Below are positions 9,423-18,930 of a stretch of DNA of 64,000 nucleotides, piece by piece. The notes beneath the pieces are model-generated. The model saw only the letters and a list, made by a program, of their open reading frames with translations. It was not told the origin of the DNA and made no database searches. This DNA is from Desulfoferrobacter suflitae (lineage in GTDB: Bacteria; Desulfobacterota; Syntrophobacteria; Syntrophobacterales; Syntrophobacteraceae): NCBI RefSeq assembly GCF_022603395.1, contig NZ_JAIBKA010000010.1, forward strand, positions 124,001 to 188,000, written 5' to 3'. Each line of letters opens with the position of its first letter. Position 1 is the stretch's first letter. The translations under genes were made by a program, and so were the position numbers.

Positions 9423-10312
9423 TGGTACATGGCGCGATGCGGATCGGCCTGGTACAACAGGCCAACAGCTCCAATGCCGAAGCAAACTGGCTGAAGCTGC
9501 GCCGGAACATCCGGCAGTGTGCCGCCGCGGGGGCGCAGCTTGTGATATTGCAGGAGCTGCACAACACCCTCTATTTTTGCCAGACGGAGGACGCCGCCAA
9601 TTTCGATCTGGCAGAACCGATTCCCGGCCCGTCCACCGAGAGGTTCTCTCAGCTCGCCAAAGATTCGGGGATTGTCCTGGTCACGTCGCTTTTTGAAAGG
9701 CGAACCGCCGGGATTTATCACAACACCGCCGTCGTTATTGAAAAGAACGGTCAAATAGCGGGCAAGTACCGCAAAATGCACATTCCCGATGATCCCAACT
9801 ACTATGAAAAATTTTATTTCACGCCGGGCGATCTGGGCTTCCAGCCGATCGACACTTCGGTGGGGAAACTGGGAGTGCTCGTCTGCTGGGACCAATGGTT
9901 TCCCGAAGCCGCCCGCCTGATGGCCCTCAAAGGTGCGCAAATCCTCATTTATCCTACGGCAATCGGCTGGGAAGTGCCGGAAAAGGACAGGCCCAGGCAG
10001 CTGCAGCTGGATGCCTGGGTGGTTTCGCAAAGGGGTCATGCCATCGCCAATGGGCTTCCCGTCGTGGCCGTGAACCGCACGGGGCATGAAGCGGATCCCT
10101 CGGGGCAAACCGCAGGCATTCAGTTTTGGGGAAACAGCTTCGTGGCAGGCCCGCAGGGCGAGATCATTTACCAGGCGAGCGCCGATGAGGAAGTGCAACG
10201 AGTGGTGACGGTTCATCTGGAACGTATCGAGAAGGTGCGCAGGATCTGGCCGTTTTTTCGCGACCGACGCATCGATCAGTACCACCAGCTGGCCCGCCGG
10301 TTCATTGATTGA
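9422..10312 (+). CDS. aguB: N-carbamoylputrescine amidase
   Basis: Hydrolyses N-carbamoylputrescine to putrescine, CO2 and ammonia, completing the agmatine route begun by the preceding gene. It is a 296-residue nitrilase-superfamily (carbon-nitrogen hydrolase) protein with the full Glu-Lys-Cys triad: Glu45 in LQELHN, Lys118 in KYRKMHIPDD and Cys155 in LVCWDQWFPE. GNSFVAGPQG near the C-terminus is also typical. The ATG at 9422 overlaps the aguA stop; an ATG at 9437 (MRIGLVQQ) is the alternative. The end overlaps the start of murB by 4 bases, giving a tight three-gene operon. Confidence 0.95.
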   Translation: MVHGAMRIGLVQQANSSNAEANWLKLRRNIRQCAAAGAQLVILQELHNTLYFCQTEDAANFDLAEPIPGPSTERFSQLAKDSGIVLVTSLFERRTAGIYHNTAVVIEKNGQIAGKYRKMHIPDDPNYYEKFYFTPGDLGFQPIDTSVGKLGVLVCWDQWFPEAARLMALKGAQILIYPTAIGWEVPEKDRPRQLQLDAWVVSQRGHAIANGLPVVAVNRTGHEADPSGQTAGIQFWGNSFVAGPQGEIIYQASADEEVQRVVTVHLERIEKVRRIWPFFRDRRIDQYHQLARRFID

Positions 10313-11352
10313 GCCAGGTTGACAAGCCATTGGAACGGTTCACCCTCATCAGAAACGCGCGTCTCGATCAGCGCACCACTTTTCGCGTGCCGGCTCGCGC
10401 GGCATGGCTGGCGGATGTTTGGAAGAGTTCCGCGCTGCCGCCGTTGCTCGCCGAAACGGCAGCCGGAGAGAGGCCTTTGCTCCTGCTGGGCGACGGCAGC
10501 AATATTTTGTTCACACGGGATTTTGAAGGGCTGGTCATCCACCTGGCCACTCGCGGCATCGAAATTCTCGCGGACGATGGGCAGCAAGCGACAGTACGGT
10601 CGGCCGCCGGAGAGAACTGGGACGGCTTCGTGCGCTGGACTCTGGCCCATGGGTTTAGCGGCCTCGAAAACCTTATCCTGATTCCCGGCACCGTCGGGGC
10701 CGCGCCCATTCAAAATATCGGCGCCTACGGTGCGGAGGTACGGGAATTTGTGCAGGCAGTGGAGGCGTTCGATATCATCGAGCAGCGCTTTACCCGACTG
10801 AGCAATGCGGCATGCGAGTTCGCCTATCGCGACTCCCTATTCAAACGGCGGCCGCAGCGCTACATTGTTACCGCGGTCGAATTCCTCCTGCACCGGCAAA
10901 GGCCCATGCAACTGGCCTACTCCGGTGTGCGCCGGCAACTGGACGTGATGGGAATCAACCGACCGACGCCCACAGATCTTGGCCGCGCCATCGAGTGCCT
11001 GCGTCGGGGCAAACTGCCGGACCCAACGGTGATCGGCAATGCGGGCAGCTTTTTCAAGAATCCCGTGATACCGATCGAGCATCTCAAGCTGCTGCAGCGC
11101 GCGCATCCCGATGTGCCATACCATGCGCACGACCACAGGGCGTGCAAACTCTCGGCTGCATGGCTGATTGAAGCGTGCGGTTTCAAGGGAATGCGCGAAG
11201 GCGATGCCGGCGTCGCGGATACCCATGCATTGGTTTTGGTCAACTATGGAGGCGCCGACGGGGCACAAGTCTGGGCCCTTGCCGAGCGCATTCGTAACAC
11301 CGTCGCAGACCGCTTTGGCGTCAGTTTAGAGCCGGAGCCGCTGGTCATTTGA
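10309..11352 (+). CDS. murB: UDP-N-acetylenolpyruvoylglucosamine reductase
   Basis: FAD-dependent cytoplasmic enzyme that reduces UDP-GlcNAc-enolpyruvate to UDP-MurNAc in peptidoglycan synthesis. It is 347 residues, the size of the longer type I MurB. Landmarks are TTFRVPA near the start, the FAD-binding LLGDGSNILF, ENLILIPGTVGAAPIQNIGAYG, FAYRDSLFK, the catalytic serine segment GNAGSFFKNP, and LEPEPLVI at the end with the catalytic glutamate. The TTG at 10309 overlaps the aguB stop; a second TTG at 10330 is possible. The 3' end overlaps convergent typA by 27 bases. Its placement behind agmatine genes, away from a division and cell-wall cluster, is unusual. Confidence 0.93.
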   Translation: MSQVDKPLERFTLIRNARLDQRTTFRVPARAAWLADVWKSSALPPLLAETAAGERPLLLLGDGSNILFTRDFEGLVIHLATRGIEILADDGQQATVRSAAGENWDGFVRWTLAHGFSGLENLILIPGTVGAAPIQNIGAYGAEVREFVQAVEAFDIIEQRFTRLSNAACEFAYRDSLFKRRPQRYIVTAVEFLLHRQRPMQLAYSGVRRQLDVMGINRPTPTDLGRAIECLRRGKLPDPTVIGNAGSFFKNPVIPIEHLKLLQRAHPDVPYHAHDHRACKLSAAWLIEACGFKGMREGDAGVADTHALVLVNYGGADGAQVWALAERIRNTVADRFGVSLEPEPLVI

Positions 11353-13203
11353 TGCGGCCTGGCCGTTTTCTTCCCGTTTCCTGGAAGCTCTCTGATTATG
11401 CCTTTCCTGTGCGGACAGGATACTTTTGCGCAGACGCAGCGACCTGGGCGTGACCTCGACCATTTCATCGGCGCGGATGAAATGTATGGCACGTTCCAGG
11501 GTCATGGGAACCACCGGCGTGATGATGATATTCTCATCCTTCCCTGCCGCGCGCATGTTGGTGAGCTTCTTTTCCTTGCACGGATTGACATTGATGTCTG
11601 TATCGCGATTGTGCTCTCCCACGATCATGCCTTCATAGACGAGATCTCCGGGAACGATGAAAAGCTGCCCCCTGGGCTCAAGATTAAAAAGAGCATAGGC
11701 AACGGCATGACCCTGCCGATCGGAAACGATGGAACCGGTAAAACGGGTGGGAAAATCGCCGCGGTAATCCTCGTAGCCAACAAAATAGGAATTGAGAATG
11801 CCGGTTCCCTTGGTGTCCGTCAAAAACTCGTCGCGGTATCCGATCAAGCCGCGTGACGGAATCGTGAATTCGATGCGAATCCGTCCGGTCCCCTTGTTGA
11901 CCAGATTGAGCATCTTGCCGCGGCGAACGGACAATTTTTCCGTCACTATCCCCAAGAAGCTCTCGTGACAGTCAACAAACAGGTGTTCAATGGGCTCCAT
12001 GCGCGTGCCGTTGGAGAATTTACAAATCACTTCCGGCCTTCCGACACACAGCTCAAAACCCTCGCGTCGCATGGTTTCGATGAGAATGGCCATCTGAAAC
12101 TCGCCACGCCCCTTGACGATGAAATGTTCCTTGTCTTCTGCTTCTTCCACACGAATGGCCACATTGCGCAGGGTTTCCTTGAGCAACCGTTCACGGATTT
12201 TGCTGGACTGCACAAACCGTCCGTCTTTTCCTGCAAAGGGCGAAGAATTGATGGTGAAGCTCATGGAAACCGTCGGCTCGTCCACCCGGATGCGCCTCAG
12301 CGGTTTGGGGGAATCCTTGGTGCAGATGGTGTCGCCGATCTTGACTTCTTCGATACCCGACAGAACAATGATGTCTCCCGGTTCGGCCCGCTCCACCTCC
12401 GCGAAGCTCATTCCCTGGTAAACCTGCAGTCTGGAAATTTTTAAGGGGATCTGCCCGTTCTGTTCGGTCATACACACCAGGCTGTCGTTGCACTGCACGG
12501 TTCCGTTGATGACCTTTCCGATGGCCAGGCGACCGAGATAGTCCGAGTACCCCAGGTCCGCAACCAACATCTGGAAGGGTTCCAGAGGATCATAGGCAGG
12601 CGGCGGAATTTCCTGCAGGATGGCGTCAAACAGCAGGCCCAGATTGCTGCCCTGATCTTCCAGAGCCCCCTGCGCAATGCCTTCTCTTCCCACCGCATAG
12701 ACAATGGGAAATTCGAGCTGTTCATCGTTTGCGTCGAGATCGATAAACAAGTCGTAGATCTCGTCCAATACCTCGTGCGGCCGCGCGTCCTTGCGATCGA
12801 TCTTGTTGATCACGACAATGATCTTCAGCCCCGCATCGAGGGCCTTTTTCAAGACAAACCGTGTTTGCGGCAGGGGCCCCTCGGATGCATCGACCAACAG
12901 TAAGGCACCGTCTGCCATCGCCAGGGCGCGTTCCACCTCACCGCCAAAATCGGCGTGCCCGGGGGTATCGATGATGTTGATTTTGGTCTCTTCCCAAACC
13001 ACCGAACAGTTCTTGGCCGCAATGGTGATCCCCCGTTCCCGTTCGAGGTCCATGCTGTCCATGAGTCTTTCATCGACTTCCTTACCCGCTCTGAACAACC
13101 CGCTTTGCTTGAACATGGCATCCACCAGCGTGGTTTTGCCATGATCCACATGTGCGATGATCGCGATATTTCTTAAGCCTCTATTTTCCACGATGTTTGC
13201 CAC
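11326..13203 (-). CDS. typA: Ribosome-associated GTPase TypA/BipA
   Basis: Translational GTPase of 625 residues that binds the 70S ribosome and helps large-subunit assembly and stress adaptation. G-domain motifs are AHVDHGKTT (P-loop), [19 protein letters not shown] and NKIDR. Domains II, III and V and the BipA C-terminal domain follow ([19 protein letters not shown]). I chose the GTG at 13203 because the family starts [20 protein letters not shown] and an aaggaagg Shine-Dalgarno lies upstream. The longer frame to 13284 would add an atypical leader. Convergent with murB, overlapping by 27 bases. Confidence 0.96.
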   Translation of the reverse strand: MANIVENRGLRNIAIIAHVDHGKTTLVDAMFKQSGLFRAGKEVDERLMDSMDLERERGITIAAKNCSVVWEETKINIIDTPGHADFGGEVERALAMADGALLLVDASEGPLPQTRFVLKKALDAGLKIIVVINKIDRKDARPHEVLDEIYDLFIDLDANDEQLEFPIVYAVGREGIAQGALEDQGSNLGLLFDAILQEIPPPAYDPLEPFQMLVADLGYSDYLGRLAIGKVINGTVQCNDSLVCMTEQNGQIPLKISRLQVYQGMSFAEVERAEPGDIIVLSGIEEVKIGDTICTKDSPKPLRRIRVDEPTVSMSFTINSSPFAGKDGRFVQSSKIRERLLKETLRNVAIRVEEAEDKEHFIVKGRGEFQMAILIETMRREGFELCVGRPEVICKFSNGTRMEPIEHLFVDCHESFLGIVTEKLSVRRGKMLNLVNKGTGRIRIEFTIPSRGLIGYRDEFLTDTKGTGILNSYFVGYEDYRGDFPTRFTGSIVSDRQGHAVAYALFNLEPRGQLFIVPGDLVYEGMIVGEHNRDTDINVNPCKEKKLTNMRAAGKDENIIITPVVPMTLERAIHFIRADEMVEVTPRSLRLRKSILSAQERHNQRASRKREENGQAASNDQRLRL

Positions 13204-13528
13204 TGGTACCGGTTCCTTCCTTATTTCACGGATCAATAATGGTGCGCCGCAATATGAACCTTTTATTGCGAGCAGGTCAATCACCGCTCATTTTGCACCG
13301 CTGTCGAACTGCCGCGGGGACTGTAAGCGGGTGCGCAATCTGCGGGTGAACCCAAGTGCAGAATAGAGTGTCCGAGATGCAGCGGACTTGCAATGGCGTA
13401 GTAGGTTGGGTTTCGCCGCACTCAACCCAACCTGCGGAATTTGGCCACTTCATCGTGTGGGGCTGCACTGAGAATCTATGGCTTGAGGGCTTTTAACGAG
13501 AAAAACGCAGGAGAAATGATGGCGGGGG
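13204..13528. other. Intergenic region with a REP-like palindrome
   Basis: About 325 bases between typA and the adenosyltransferase gene. The only structure I see is the palindrome at 13401-13435. Open frames here cross that palindrome and are not credible genes. Confidence 0.5.
13401..13435. repeat. REP-like palindrome (ggttgggtt...aacccaacc)
   Basis: Arms gtaggttgggtt and aacccaacctgc pair at 11 of 12 positions around an 11-base loop. The ggttgggtt/aacccaacc palindrome is a common interspersed intergenic element in many bacterial genomes. It could act as a weak bidirectional terminator or a mobile REP-like unit. It does not match the ends of the RAYT unit at 4.5 kb. Confidence 0.6.
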
Positions 13529-14047
13529 TTAGGCCTTTTTTTCTGCGTACCTGGCCAAAGTGAACAGCAAATCCGCCAGCCGGTTAAGATACGCCTGCAG
13601 TTCGGGACGAACATGGCCATCGGCTTCCTGCAAAGCCACGACATTGCGCTCCGCTCTGCGTATGATGGTCCGTGCCAGATCCGCCGAGGCGCTGCAGGGA
13701 TTGCCGCCGGGATAGACAAAGCAGCGTGGCAGAGGAACATCCTGCTGCAGTTCTTGAATCCACTGCTCGAGTCTGCCAATCTTATCCGGCCCGACCATAC
13801 ACTTTTCATCCACTGAGCCCTCACAGGAGAGCTCCGCACCGACCATGACCAGATCCTCCTGCACGGCGCTGATCATCTGCCGGATGTTCTCATTTTGGGT
13901 GAAGACTTTACTGAGTCCCAGTGCTGAGCTCGCTTCGTCCAGGGTTCCGTAGGCTTGAGGCCGCAAGCTCGCCTTGGAAACTCGCTCACCCGTCAGCAGA
14001 CTGGTCTCTCCCTGATCCCCCCTCTTGGAAAATGTAAACGCTCCCAC
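13529..14047 (-). CDS. Cob(I)alamin adenosyltransferase, PduO/MMAB type
   Basis: Transfers the adenosyl group of ATP to cob(I)alamin to make coenzyme B12. It is 172 residues. The N-terminal ATP-binding motif reads TFSKRGDQGETSLLTGERV, followed by AYGTLDEASSALG, and the C-terminal motifs RTIIRRAERNVV and YLNRLADLLFTLARY are intact. The frame is open to 14116, but the GTG at 14047 has a strong ggaaggag Shine-Dalgarno 7 bases upstream and yields the usual family start (GAFTFSKRGDQGET). Adenosylcobalamin is needed for methylmalonyl-CoA mutase in propionate-metabolising relatives, which are an inferred context only. Confidence 0.93.
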   Translation of the reverse strand: MGAFTFSKRGDQGETSLLTGERVSKASLRPQAYGTLDEASSALGLSKVFTQNENIRQMISAVQEDLVMVGAELSCEGSVDEKCMVGPDKIGRLEQWIQELQQDVPLPRCFVYPGGNPCSASADLARTIIRRAERNVVALQEADGHVRPELQAYLNRLADLLFTLARYAEKKA

Positions 14048-14217
14048 CCCTCGACTCCTTCCATATCGTATTTCGTTCAGGACCCGCCTTGTAGACCATT
14101 CTTGCATGAAGATCAAGGGCGACCCATCAGAAAAAATGGTTCACAATCTCAAAACGAGTTTACCAGCCGGAAAAAGTGGGCACAGATATGTATCGATCCA
14201 GGTTCCCGGCATCCCAT

Positions 14218-14514
14218 TCAGTGGGTCAGACCTTTGAACAGTGTGTCAATGGGCTTCCCTTCGTAGGCAACGCGAATTTCCGCCAGAAGTTCGTTAGTTG
14301 CCTGCTCAATGCGATGGATATCCTCTTCGTCCACCTGATCATCCTTGACGTAGCGAAGGGATTCCTTCAGTCGCTCGAAATGCTGGACGATTTCCGGCTT
14401 GATCTTGCCCTCGCCGAGGGACTTGTTCAGCTCCAGCACAATGGTGACACAACTCTCGATGCGCTTGCGAAGATGCCTGTTGTCGTGCTTATGACGTGAG
14501 CGTCTTAAGATCAT
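14218..14514 (-). CDS. Small helical protein of unknown function
   Basis: A 98-residue protein that I do not recognise. It is rich in charged residues and predicted helix (KRIESCVTIVLELNKSLGEG, then ERLKESLRYVKDDQVDEEDI), with a basic N-terminus (RRSRHKHDNRHLRKR). There are no cysteine pairs or membrane segments. The ATG at 14514 has aggggttgagctg upstream, a good ribosome-binding site. It begins 20 bases after the zinc-ribbon gene on the same strand and probably shares its transcript. Confidence 0.7.
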   Translation of the reverse strand: MILRRSRHKHDNRHLRKRIESCVTIVLELNKSLGEGKIKPEIVQHFERLKESLRYVKDDQVDEEDIHRIEQATNELLAEIRVAYEGKPIDTLFKGLTH

Positions 14515-14534
14515 CAGCTCAACCCCTGCATGTA

Positions 14535-15191
14535 TTATAATTGTCCTTTTTGGGCAAGTTCTTCTTCAAATATTCGATAGTTATGCTCGTACACCTGGAT
14601 GGCGCGATTCACCACAGTTTTTGCCTTATGTAAATCCTGGATGTTGAGAATCATGTTGACGCCCATCCTGAATGCCTGCAGTTGATCCAAAGTGGGCATG
14701 GTCCGGCTGAGCAAACAGAGGAAGAATCTCCTCCTCACGTGCATCGGCAACAGGTTGACTTGCTCCAGGAGATCATTTTCCCGCGAGGCCTCATCAATCA
14801 CGACCAAATCATAGGGGTTGTGGCGCAGTCTGTTGATGGCGGCCTGTGGCTTTGCCACCTCGGATACATGGAAATCCATTGCGTGCAGGGCTTGCGCGAT
14901 CCGCCTGGAGATGGTCTCCCGGGATATGCAGGTGAGGGCGCTCTTGAGTCCCTCTTCCACAATTTCCAGAGGAGGAATATCTTCCCCCAGGTCATCCGCC
15001 TCAAATGAATCTGCTTGCTGCAAACCGGTGCCGGTGGCATGCTCCGAGGACTGATCCTGCACGTTCAATTCAATCGCATTGCCGCACTTCGGGCAGGCGA
15101 TTCTCAGTTCTTTGCTCTGCGGAATCTTCTCATCGGCGATGGTGAAAACCGCACGGCATCCAGGGCAACTGAATTTCACTGTGGACTCCAC
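14535..15191 (-). CDS. Zinc-ribbon protein with a degenerate receiver-like domain
   Basis: A 218-residue protein with an MJ0042-type zinc ribbon at residues 9-40 (CPGCRAVFTIADEKIP, then CPKCGNAIELNV), an acidic linker, and a C-terminal region of about 120 residues with a CheY-like pattern. The receiver part has YDLVVIDEAS in the place of the phosphorylated Asp, but the acidic pair of strand 1 is missing (ALTCISRE), so phosphorylation is doubtful. Proteins of this kind are common in Desulfobacterota and Myxococcota, but their partners are unknown to me. It is followed closely by a small helical protein gene. Confidence 0.75.
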   Translation of the reverse strand: MESTVKFSCPGCRAVFTIADEKIPQSKELRIACPKCGNAIELNVQDQSSEHATGTGLQQADSFEADDLGEDIPPLEIVEEGLKSALTCISRETISRRIAQALHAMDFHVSEVAKPQAAINRLRHNPYDLVVIDEASRENDLLEQVNLLPMHVRRRFFLCLLSRTMPTLDQLQAFRMGVNMILNIQDLHKAKTVVNRAIQVYEHNYRIFEEELAQKGQL

Positions 15192-15322
15192 AATCCGACA
15201 CGGGGCAGCATAGGCTCATTGATCGATCCATTTTGTACAATACAGGTGGACAACCCCATTTGACAATGCAAAAAGCTGCCGCCGAAAGAATTCACAGCCG
15301 CACGAGCAGCTGCAGGATGCCG

Positions 15323-16537
15323 TCACAAGCGGGTAAATACCACAACTATGGGAAGGCCGCCATGTTTGATGTGCCAGTAGCGTGCCCTGGCCAATTTCAG
15401 GCGCAGCGCCCGCGGTCTGTCGGGAGCCATGACGGCCGCCTGCCAGCCGGGATAAAAGCGCCGCAGGTGTGCACCCAAACGTTCGTAGAAATCGTCCTCT
15501 TGCGGTAATCGCTTTCCATAAGGCGGATTCAAGAAAAGCAGCCCGGGTTCGACATTCAGTTCCTGCGGCCGGATGGAAAAGAAATCGCGCTGATGCCACA
15601 CGATGTCTTTCCCGACCCTTGCATGATCAGCATTTTGCCGAGAGGCAGCGATCGCCTCGGGATTTTCATCGATGGCGATGATGGGCACAGGCGCCTTTGC
15701 CAAAGCATGATCGTTAGCCTGACGCAATAGATAACGCCAGGTTTTAGCCTGATAAGACGGCCATTGCTCGAAGAGAAAAGCCCGTCCGGAGCCCGGCGGC
15801 AGTCGTCTTGCCAGCAAAGATGCTTCAATCGGAACTGTCCCCGACCCGCACATCCCGTCTACGAGAGGACGATCTCCATGCCACCCGGCCTTCATGAGGA
15901 TGGCAGCCGCCAGAGTTTCCCGCAGCGGCGCGCCGGTGTGCACCCGGCGATAACCGCGCTGGTGGAGATGAGCGCCGCTGCTGTCCAGGCTGATTTCACA
16001 GGCATTGTCCACCACTCGGACCAGGAGTCGTTGCACCGCGTCGGACGCGCAATCCTCTTGCGCATGGAGCGCTTGGCACAGGGCCGGCGGCACTAAACGC
16101 AACTCTTCAAAACGCCTCTGTATTCCCTGCAGAACGGTTTTTTCGATCAGGCCTTCATGCTGCATGCGCGAACGTCTGACATAAACATCGATGTGCAAGC
16201 GAAGCCCTGAGTGCAGCCACAATTCCCAACGAAAGGTGCTCACTTTATGAAACAACTGTTCGACGGCGCCACAGCGAAAACGGGCAAGGCGCATCACAAT
16301 GCGGCCGGCGGTTCGCAGCCGGAGGTTGCACAGATAGCCTGCGGTCAATTTCGCCGAAAACTCTATTCCCGCCTCGGTTGGGGCAAGCTCGAGCAAGCCG
16401 ATCCCTCTCAGCTCCTGCTCGCAGAGCGGGATAAATTCCGGTGCAGTGATTGCCGCCATGCGATGTTCGACGGCCAGCACATGGCGTTTGAGCTGTCTTC
16501 CAAGAGCCTTGTTGGTTTTAACCGCACACTCTTTCAT
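15323..16537 (-). CDS. THUMP-domain class I RNA methyltransferase (RlmL-N/YpsC-like)
   Basis: Probable SAM-dependent N2-guanosine methyltransferase acting on 23S rRNA. Of its 404 residues, the N-terminal ferredoxin-like and THUMP part (about 25-190) is followed by a Rossmann methyltransferase with LVDGMCGSGTVPIEASLLAR (SAM-binding), IAIDENPEAI and the catalytic FLNPPYGKRL. This resembles the N-terminal half of E. coli RlmL (m2G2445) and Bacillus YpsC. The start ATG 16537 has ggggaggacgg immediately upstream. It stands alone on the minus strand, divergent from the deacetylase operon. The exact rRNA site is inferred from the family. Confidence 0.9.
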   Translation of the reverse strand: MKECAVKTNKALGRQLKRHVLAVEHRMAAITAPEFIPLCEQELRGIGLLELAPTEAGIEFSAKLTAGYLCNLRLRTAGRIVMRLARFRCGAVEQLFHKVSTFRWELWLHSGLRLHIDVYVRRSRMQHEGLIEKTVLQGIQRRFEELRLVPPALCQALHAQEDCASDAVQRLLVRVVDNACEISLDSSGAHLHQRGYRRVHTGAPLRETLAAAILMKAGWHGDRPLVDGMCGSGTVPIEASLLARRLPPGSGRAFLFEQWPSYQAKTWRYLLRQANDHALAKAPVPIIAIDENPEAIAASRQNADHARVGKDIVWHQRDFFSIRPQELNVEPGLLFLNPPYGKRLPQEDDFYERLGAHLRRFYPGWQAAVMAPDRPRALRLKLARARYWHIKHGGLPIVVVFTRL

Positions 16538-16785
16538 CCGTCCTCCCCTTCTTCAGTCGCCTCGTCTCGTGGTTTGTTTGTGAAAAACTTTTTTAGCACG
16601 CTTATCAAGGCGTTATGCTTTTCCACAAATCGTTGCTTGACGAATAACTTTGGTCGGTTCTAATATGTTTCATCGCGCTGGGGCTCAGCTACGTTTAGCT
16701 TTTGTGCTCTCCCGACTCCTGCTACGGTGCATTCAGACAAATAGACTTACCATTCCCCATACAATTCGGAAGGGAGTAGTATGTT

Positions 16786-17637
16786 TTGAAACATGACAGC
16801 AGTCCAACACCGCAGGATTTGAAACTACCGGAACACTATCGCCCACGACACTATGCAGCCGTCTGGCGTTCACCACTGCACGGTTGGCGCGAACGGCTTA
16901 CACAAATTATCGAGCAGACCTCGGCCAGTCACACGGCCGAGGTTTTCTTTCGTGCCGACGACATCGGCGCCGGGGGGCGCGCCTTCGAAGCACTGTGTCA
17001 CATGTTTCGCCGCCATGCTGTCCCGCTGGGCATGAGCGTCGTGCCGGCATGGCTGAGCACCATCCGCGAACAGCAGCTGTTTGCCAGTGCTCCTGTGGAA
17101 GAACCGCTCTGGGGCTGGCATCAGCATGGCTGGCGCCATGTCAACTGGCAGCGTTCCGGCAAGAAATCCGAGTTTGGCGACCATCGCCCCTTCGAAAAGC
17201 AGTGGCGCGACATCTGGCAAGGGCGGCAAAAAATGGTCAGCATCTTTGGAGAGCACTTCCTGCCGGTTTTCACACCCCCCTGGAATCGGCTTTCGGGATG
17301 CACTCTCAAGATACTTCAGCAACTGGATTTCAGAGCCGTATCCCTGTCCAAACCCTTTCCCAAAGGTCACAAGAATCCTTTGGGCTTAAACAACTTGAAG
17401 GTGCCGCTGGACCTCCATACCAGAAAATCAAAGGACGCGGCGAAAGATTTTGACGAACTGCTCGCCCAGTTGACCACCTTGCTGGGTCGCAAAGAGCCTG
17501 TCGGAATTATGATCCATCATCAGAGGATGACCACTTTTGCCTATCAGTTCCTTGATGCCCTGCTGCAGTTGCTGAACGGGGCCGAACATATCACCGTTCT
17601 TGGCTTGCAAGAACTCCTGGACAGGGGAAATGAGTAG
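16786..17637 (+). CDS. Polysaccharide deacetylase-like protein
   Basis: A 283-residue protein with the NodB-fold signature of a carbohydrate-esterase-4-like domain: FFRADDIGAGGRAFE (the Asp pair of the metal site) near residues 54-68, HQHGWRHVNW near 111-120, FTPPWNRLS near 164-172, and MIHHQRM near 240-246. It could deacetylate a surface polysaccharide; no signal peptide is visible, so a cytoplasmic or lipid-linked substrate is possible. The start is TTG, 9 bases after an agggag ribosome-binding site. The nearer ATG at 16781 is followed by ttt tga, a two-codon frame. It overlaps the start of the radical SAM gene, so the two are probably coupled. Confidence 0.78.
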   Translation: MKHDSSPTPQDLKLPEHYRPRHYAAVWRSPLHGWRERLTQIIEQTSASHTAEVFFRADDIGAGGRAFEALCHMFRRHAVPLGMSVVPAWLSTIREQQLFASAPVEEPLWGWHQHGWRHVNWQRSGKKSEFGDHRPFEKQWRDIWQGRQKMVSIFGEHFLPVFTPPWNRLSGCTLKILQQLDFRAVSLSKPFPKGHKNPLGLNNLKVPLDLHTRKSKDAAKDFDELLAQLTTLLGRKEPVGIMIHHQRMTTFAYQFLDALLQLLNGAEHITVLGLQELLDRGNE

Positions 17638-18916
17638 CAGGCCAGTCCTGGTTTACGCCGATGCCAAGGGGAACATCTTTGATTTTCCCGAACTCGAAAT
17701 GGCAGGGAGCAGCGCCGGTAGATGGCATCGTGTCAGTCCACGGGACTGGATACCGTTGCCGGAAGGCAGCGAGCTCTTCCTTCTGCCGGAGCGTCTCCCG
17801 GTCGGCTACCATTCCAGAAGCAAGACCTTCAGAGTCCTCTCGCACGACCCTTACGAATCGGCCAAACCGGTGCAGGCGGTAGCCGCTTTTGCAGCTCCCG
17901 CCCACACACAGACCTATTGCGCTGCCTATCAAAAATTGCCTGGAGCAAAACTCCTTCCATTGTTTGCTTATACGGCAGTGGGCTGGCAAAGGGATCGTTT
18001 TGTGGTAGCGGCTCGTCGGGTAGACCCTGATGAACGTCAAGACTTCCGTCACTTTGATTTGGCGAGAATTGATAAAAACGCCCGCAGGCGCATGGCGCAG
18101 CAATCCACCAACAGGCTGATGCAACATCTTGGCAAATGCGCCCTCACCTACGGCTGCCCTGCCGCCAGAAACCTTTTTTTGGATCGCTGGGAAGCTCCAC
18201 TGCCGACTTCACCCGATTGTAACGCCCGCTGCCTGGGGTGCATCAGCCGCCAGGACCACCCCGGACTGTGTGCCACCCAGGACCGTATCACCTTCGTACC
18301 AACCGCGGAAGAGATAGTGGCCATTGCCGGCCCTCATCTGCAGAATGCTCCCGGGGCGCTGGTCAGCTTCGGCCAGGGTTGCGAGGGGGAGCCGCTGCTG
18401 CAGGCCAAGACACTGCAGCAGGCAATCGTTTTAATGAGGGAGACCACTCGACGCGGTACCATAAACCTGAACACTAATGCCAGCCTGCCCAGGGCGGTCG
18501 AGAAGCTGCGCAGAGCCGGCCTGGACAGCATGCGGGTGAGCCTGAACAGCTGTCAGCCTCAATTTTATGGAGCCTACTATCGGCCCAGGGGTTATACTTT
18601 CGACGACGTGATGCAGTCCGTCAGGATAATGAAGGCATCAGCAGGGTTCGTTTCGCTCAACTATTTCGTGCTGCCGGGGTTCACCGACGATCTGGAGGAA
18701 TGGAACTCGCTGCGCCGGCTCATCGACGCAACCGGCATCGACCTCATTCAGCTGCGGAATTTAAACATTGATCCGGAGTGGTATCTCAGCAGTCTTGACT
18801 TCCGACCTCACGGAAAGCCAATCGGCATCAGCAGACTGATTGAAAAATTGCGAACTGAATTCCCTCGTGTCCGGCTGGGCTATTTCAACCCGCCGTTGAA
18901 TTCCGCCGAGCACTGA
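17630..18916 (+). CDS. Radical SAM protein of unknown substrate
   Basis: A 428-residue radical SAM enzyme. An N-terminal region of about 180 residues of unknown fold precedes the iron-sulfur motif PDCNARCLGCISRQ (Cx3Cx2C, near residue 200), then FGQGCEGEPLLQ (SAM-binding GGE-like motif) and a TIM-barrel continuation (GTINLNTNASLP, LDSMRVSLNS, FVLPGFTDD). There is no SPASM-type cysteine cluster at the end. The ATG at 17630 lies within the last codons of the deacetylase gene and has agggga just upstream. The conserved pairing suggests joint action on a polysaccharide or lipid carrier, but this is only inference. Confidence 0.85.
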   Translation: MSSRPVLVYADAKGNIFDFPELEMAGSSAGRWHRVSPRDWIPLPEGSELFLLPERLPVGYHSRSKTFRVLSHDPYESAKPVQAVAAFAAPAHTQTYCAAYQKLPGAKLLPLFAYTAVGWQRDRFVVAARRVDPDERQDFRHFDLARIDKNARRRMAQQSTNRLMQHLGKCALTYGCPAARNLFLDRWEAPLPTSPDCNARCLGCISRQDHPGLCATQDRITFVPTAEEIVAIAGPHLQNAPGALVSFGQGCEGEPLLQAKTLQQAIVLMRETTRRGTINLNTNASLPRAVEKLRRAGLDSMRVSLNSCQPQFYGAYYRPRGYTFDDVMQSVRIMKASAGFVSLNYFVLPGFTDDLEEWNSLRRLIDATGIDLIQLRNLNIDPEWYLSSLDFRPHGKPIGISRLIEKLRTEFPRVRLGYFNPPLNSAEH

Positions 18917-18930
18917 TTACGGTCCGGCGG

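Noticed and set aside
9272-10330. A 352-codon open frame on the minus strand
   Set aside because: Antisense to aguB, whose catalytic triad is complete.
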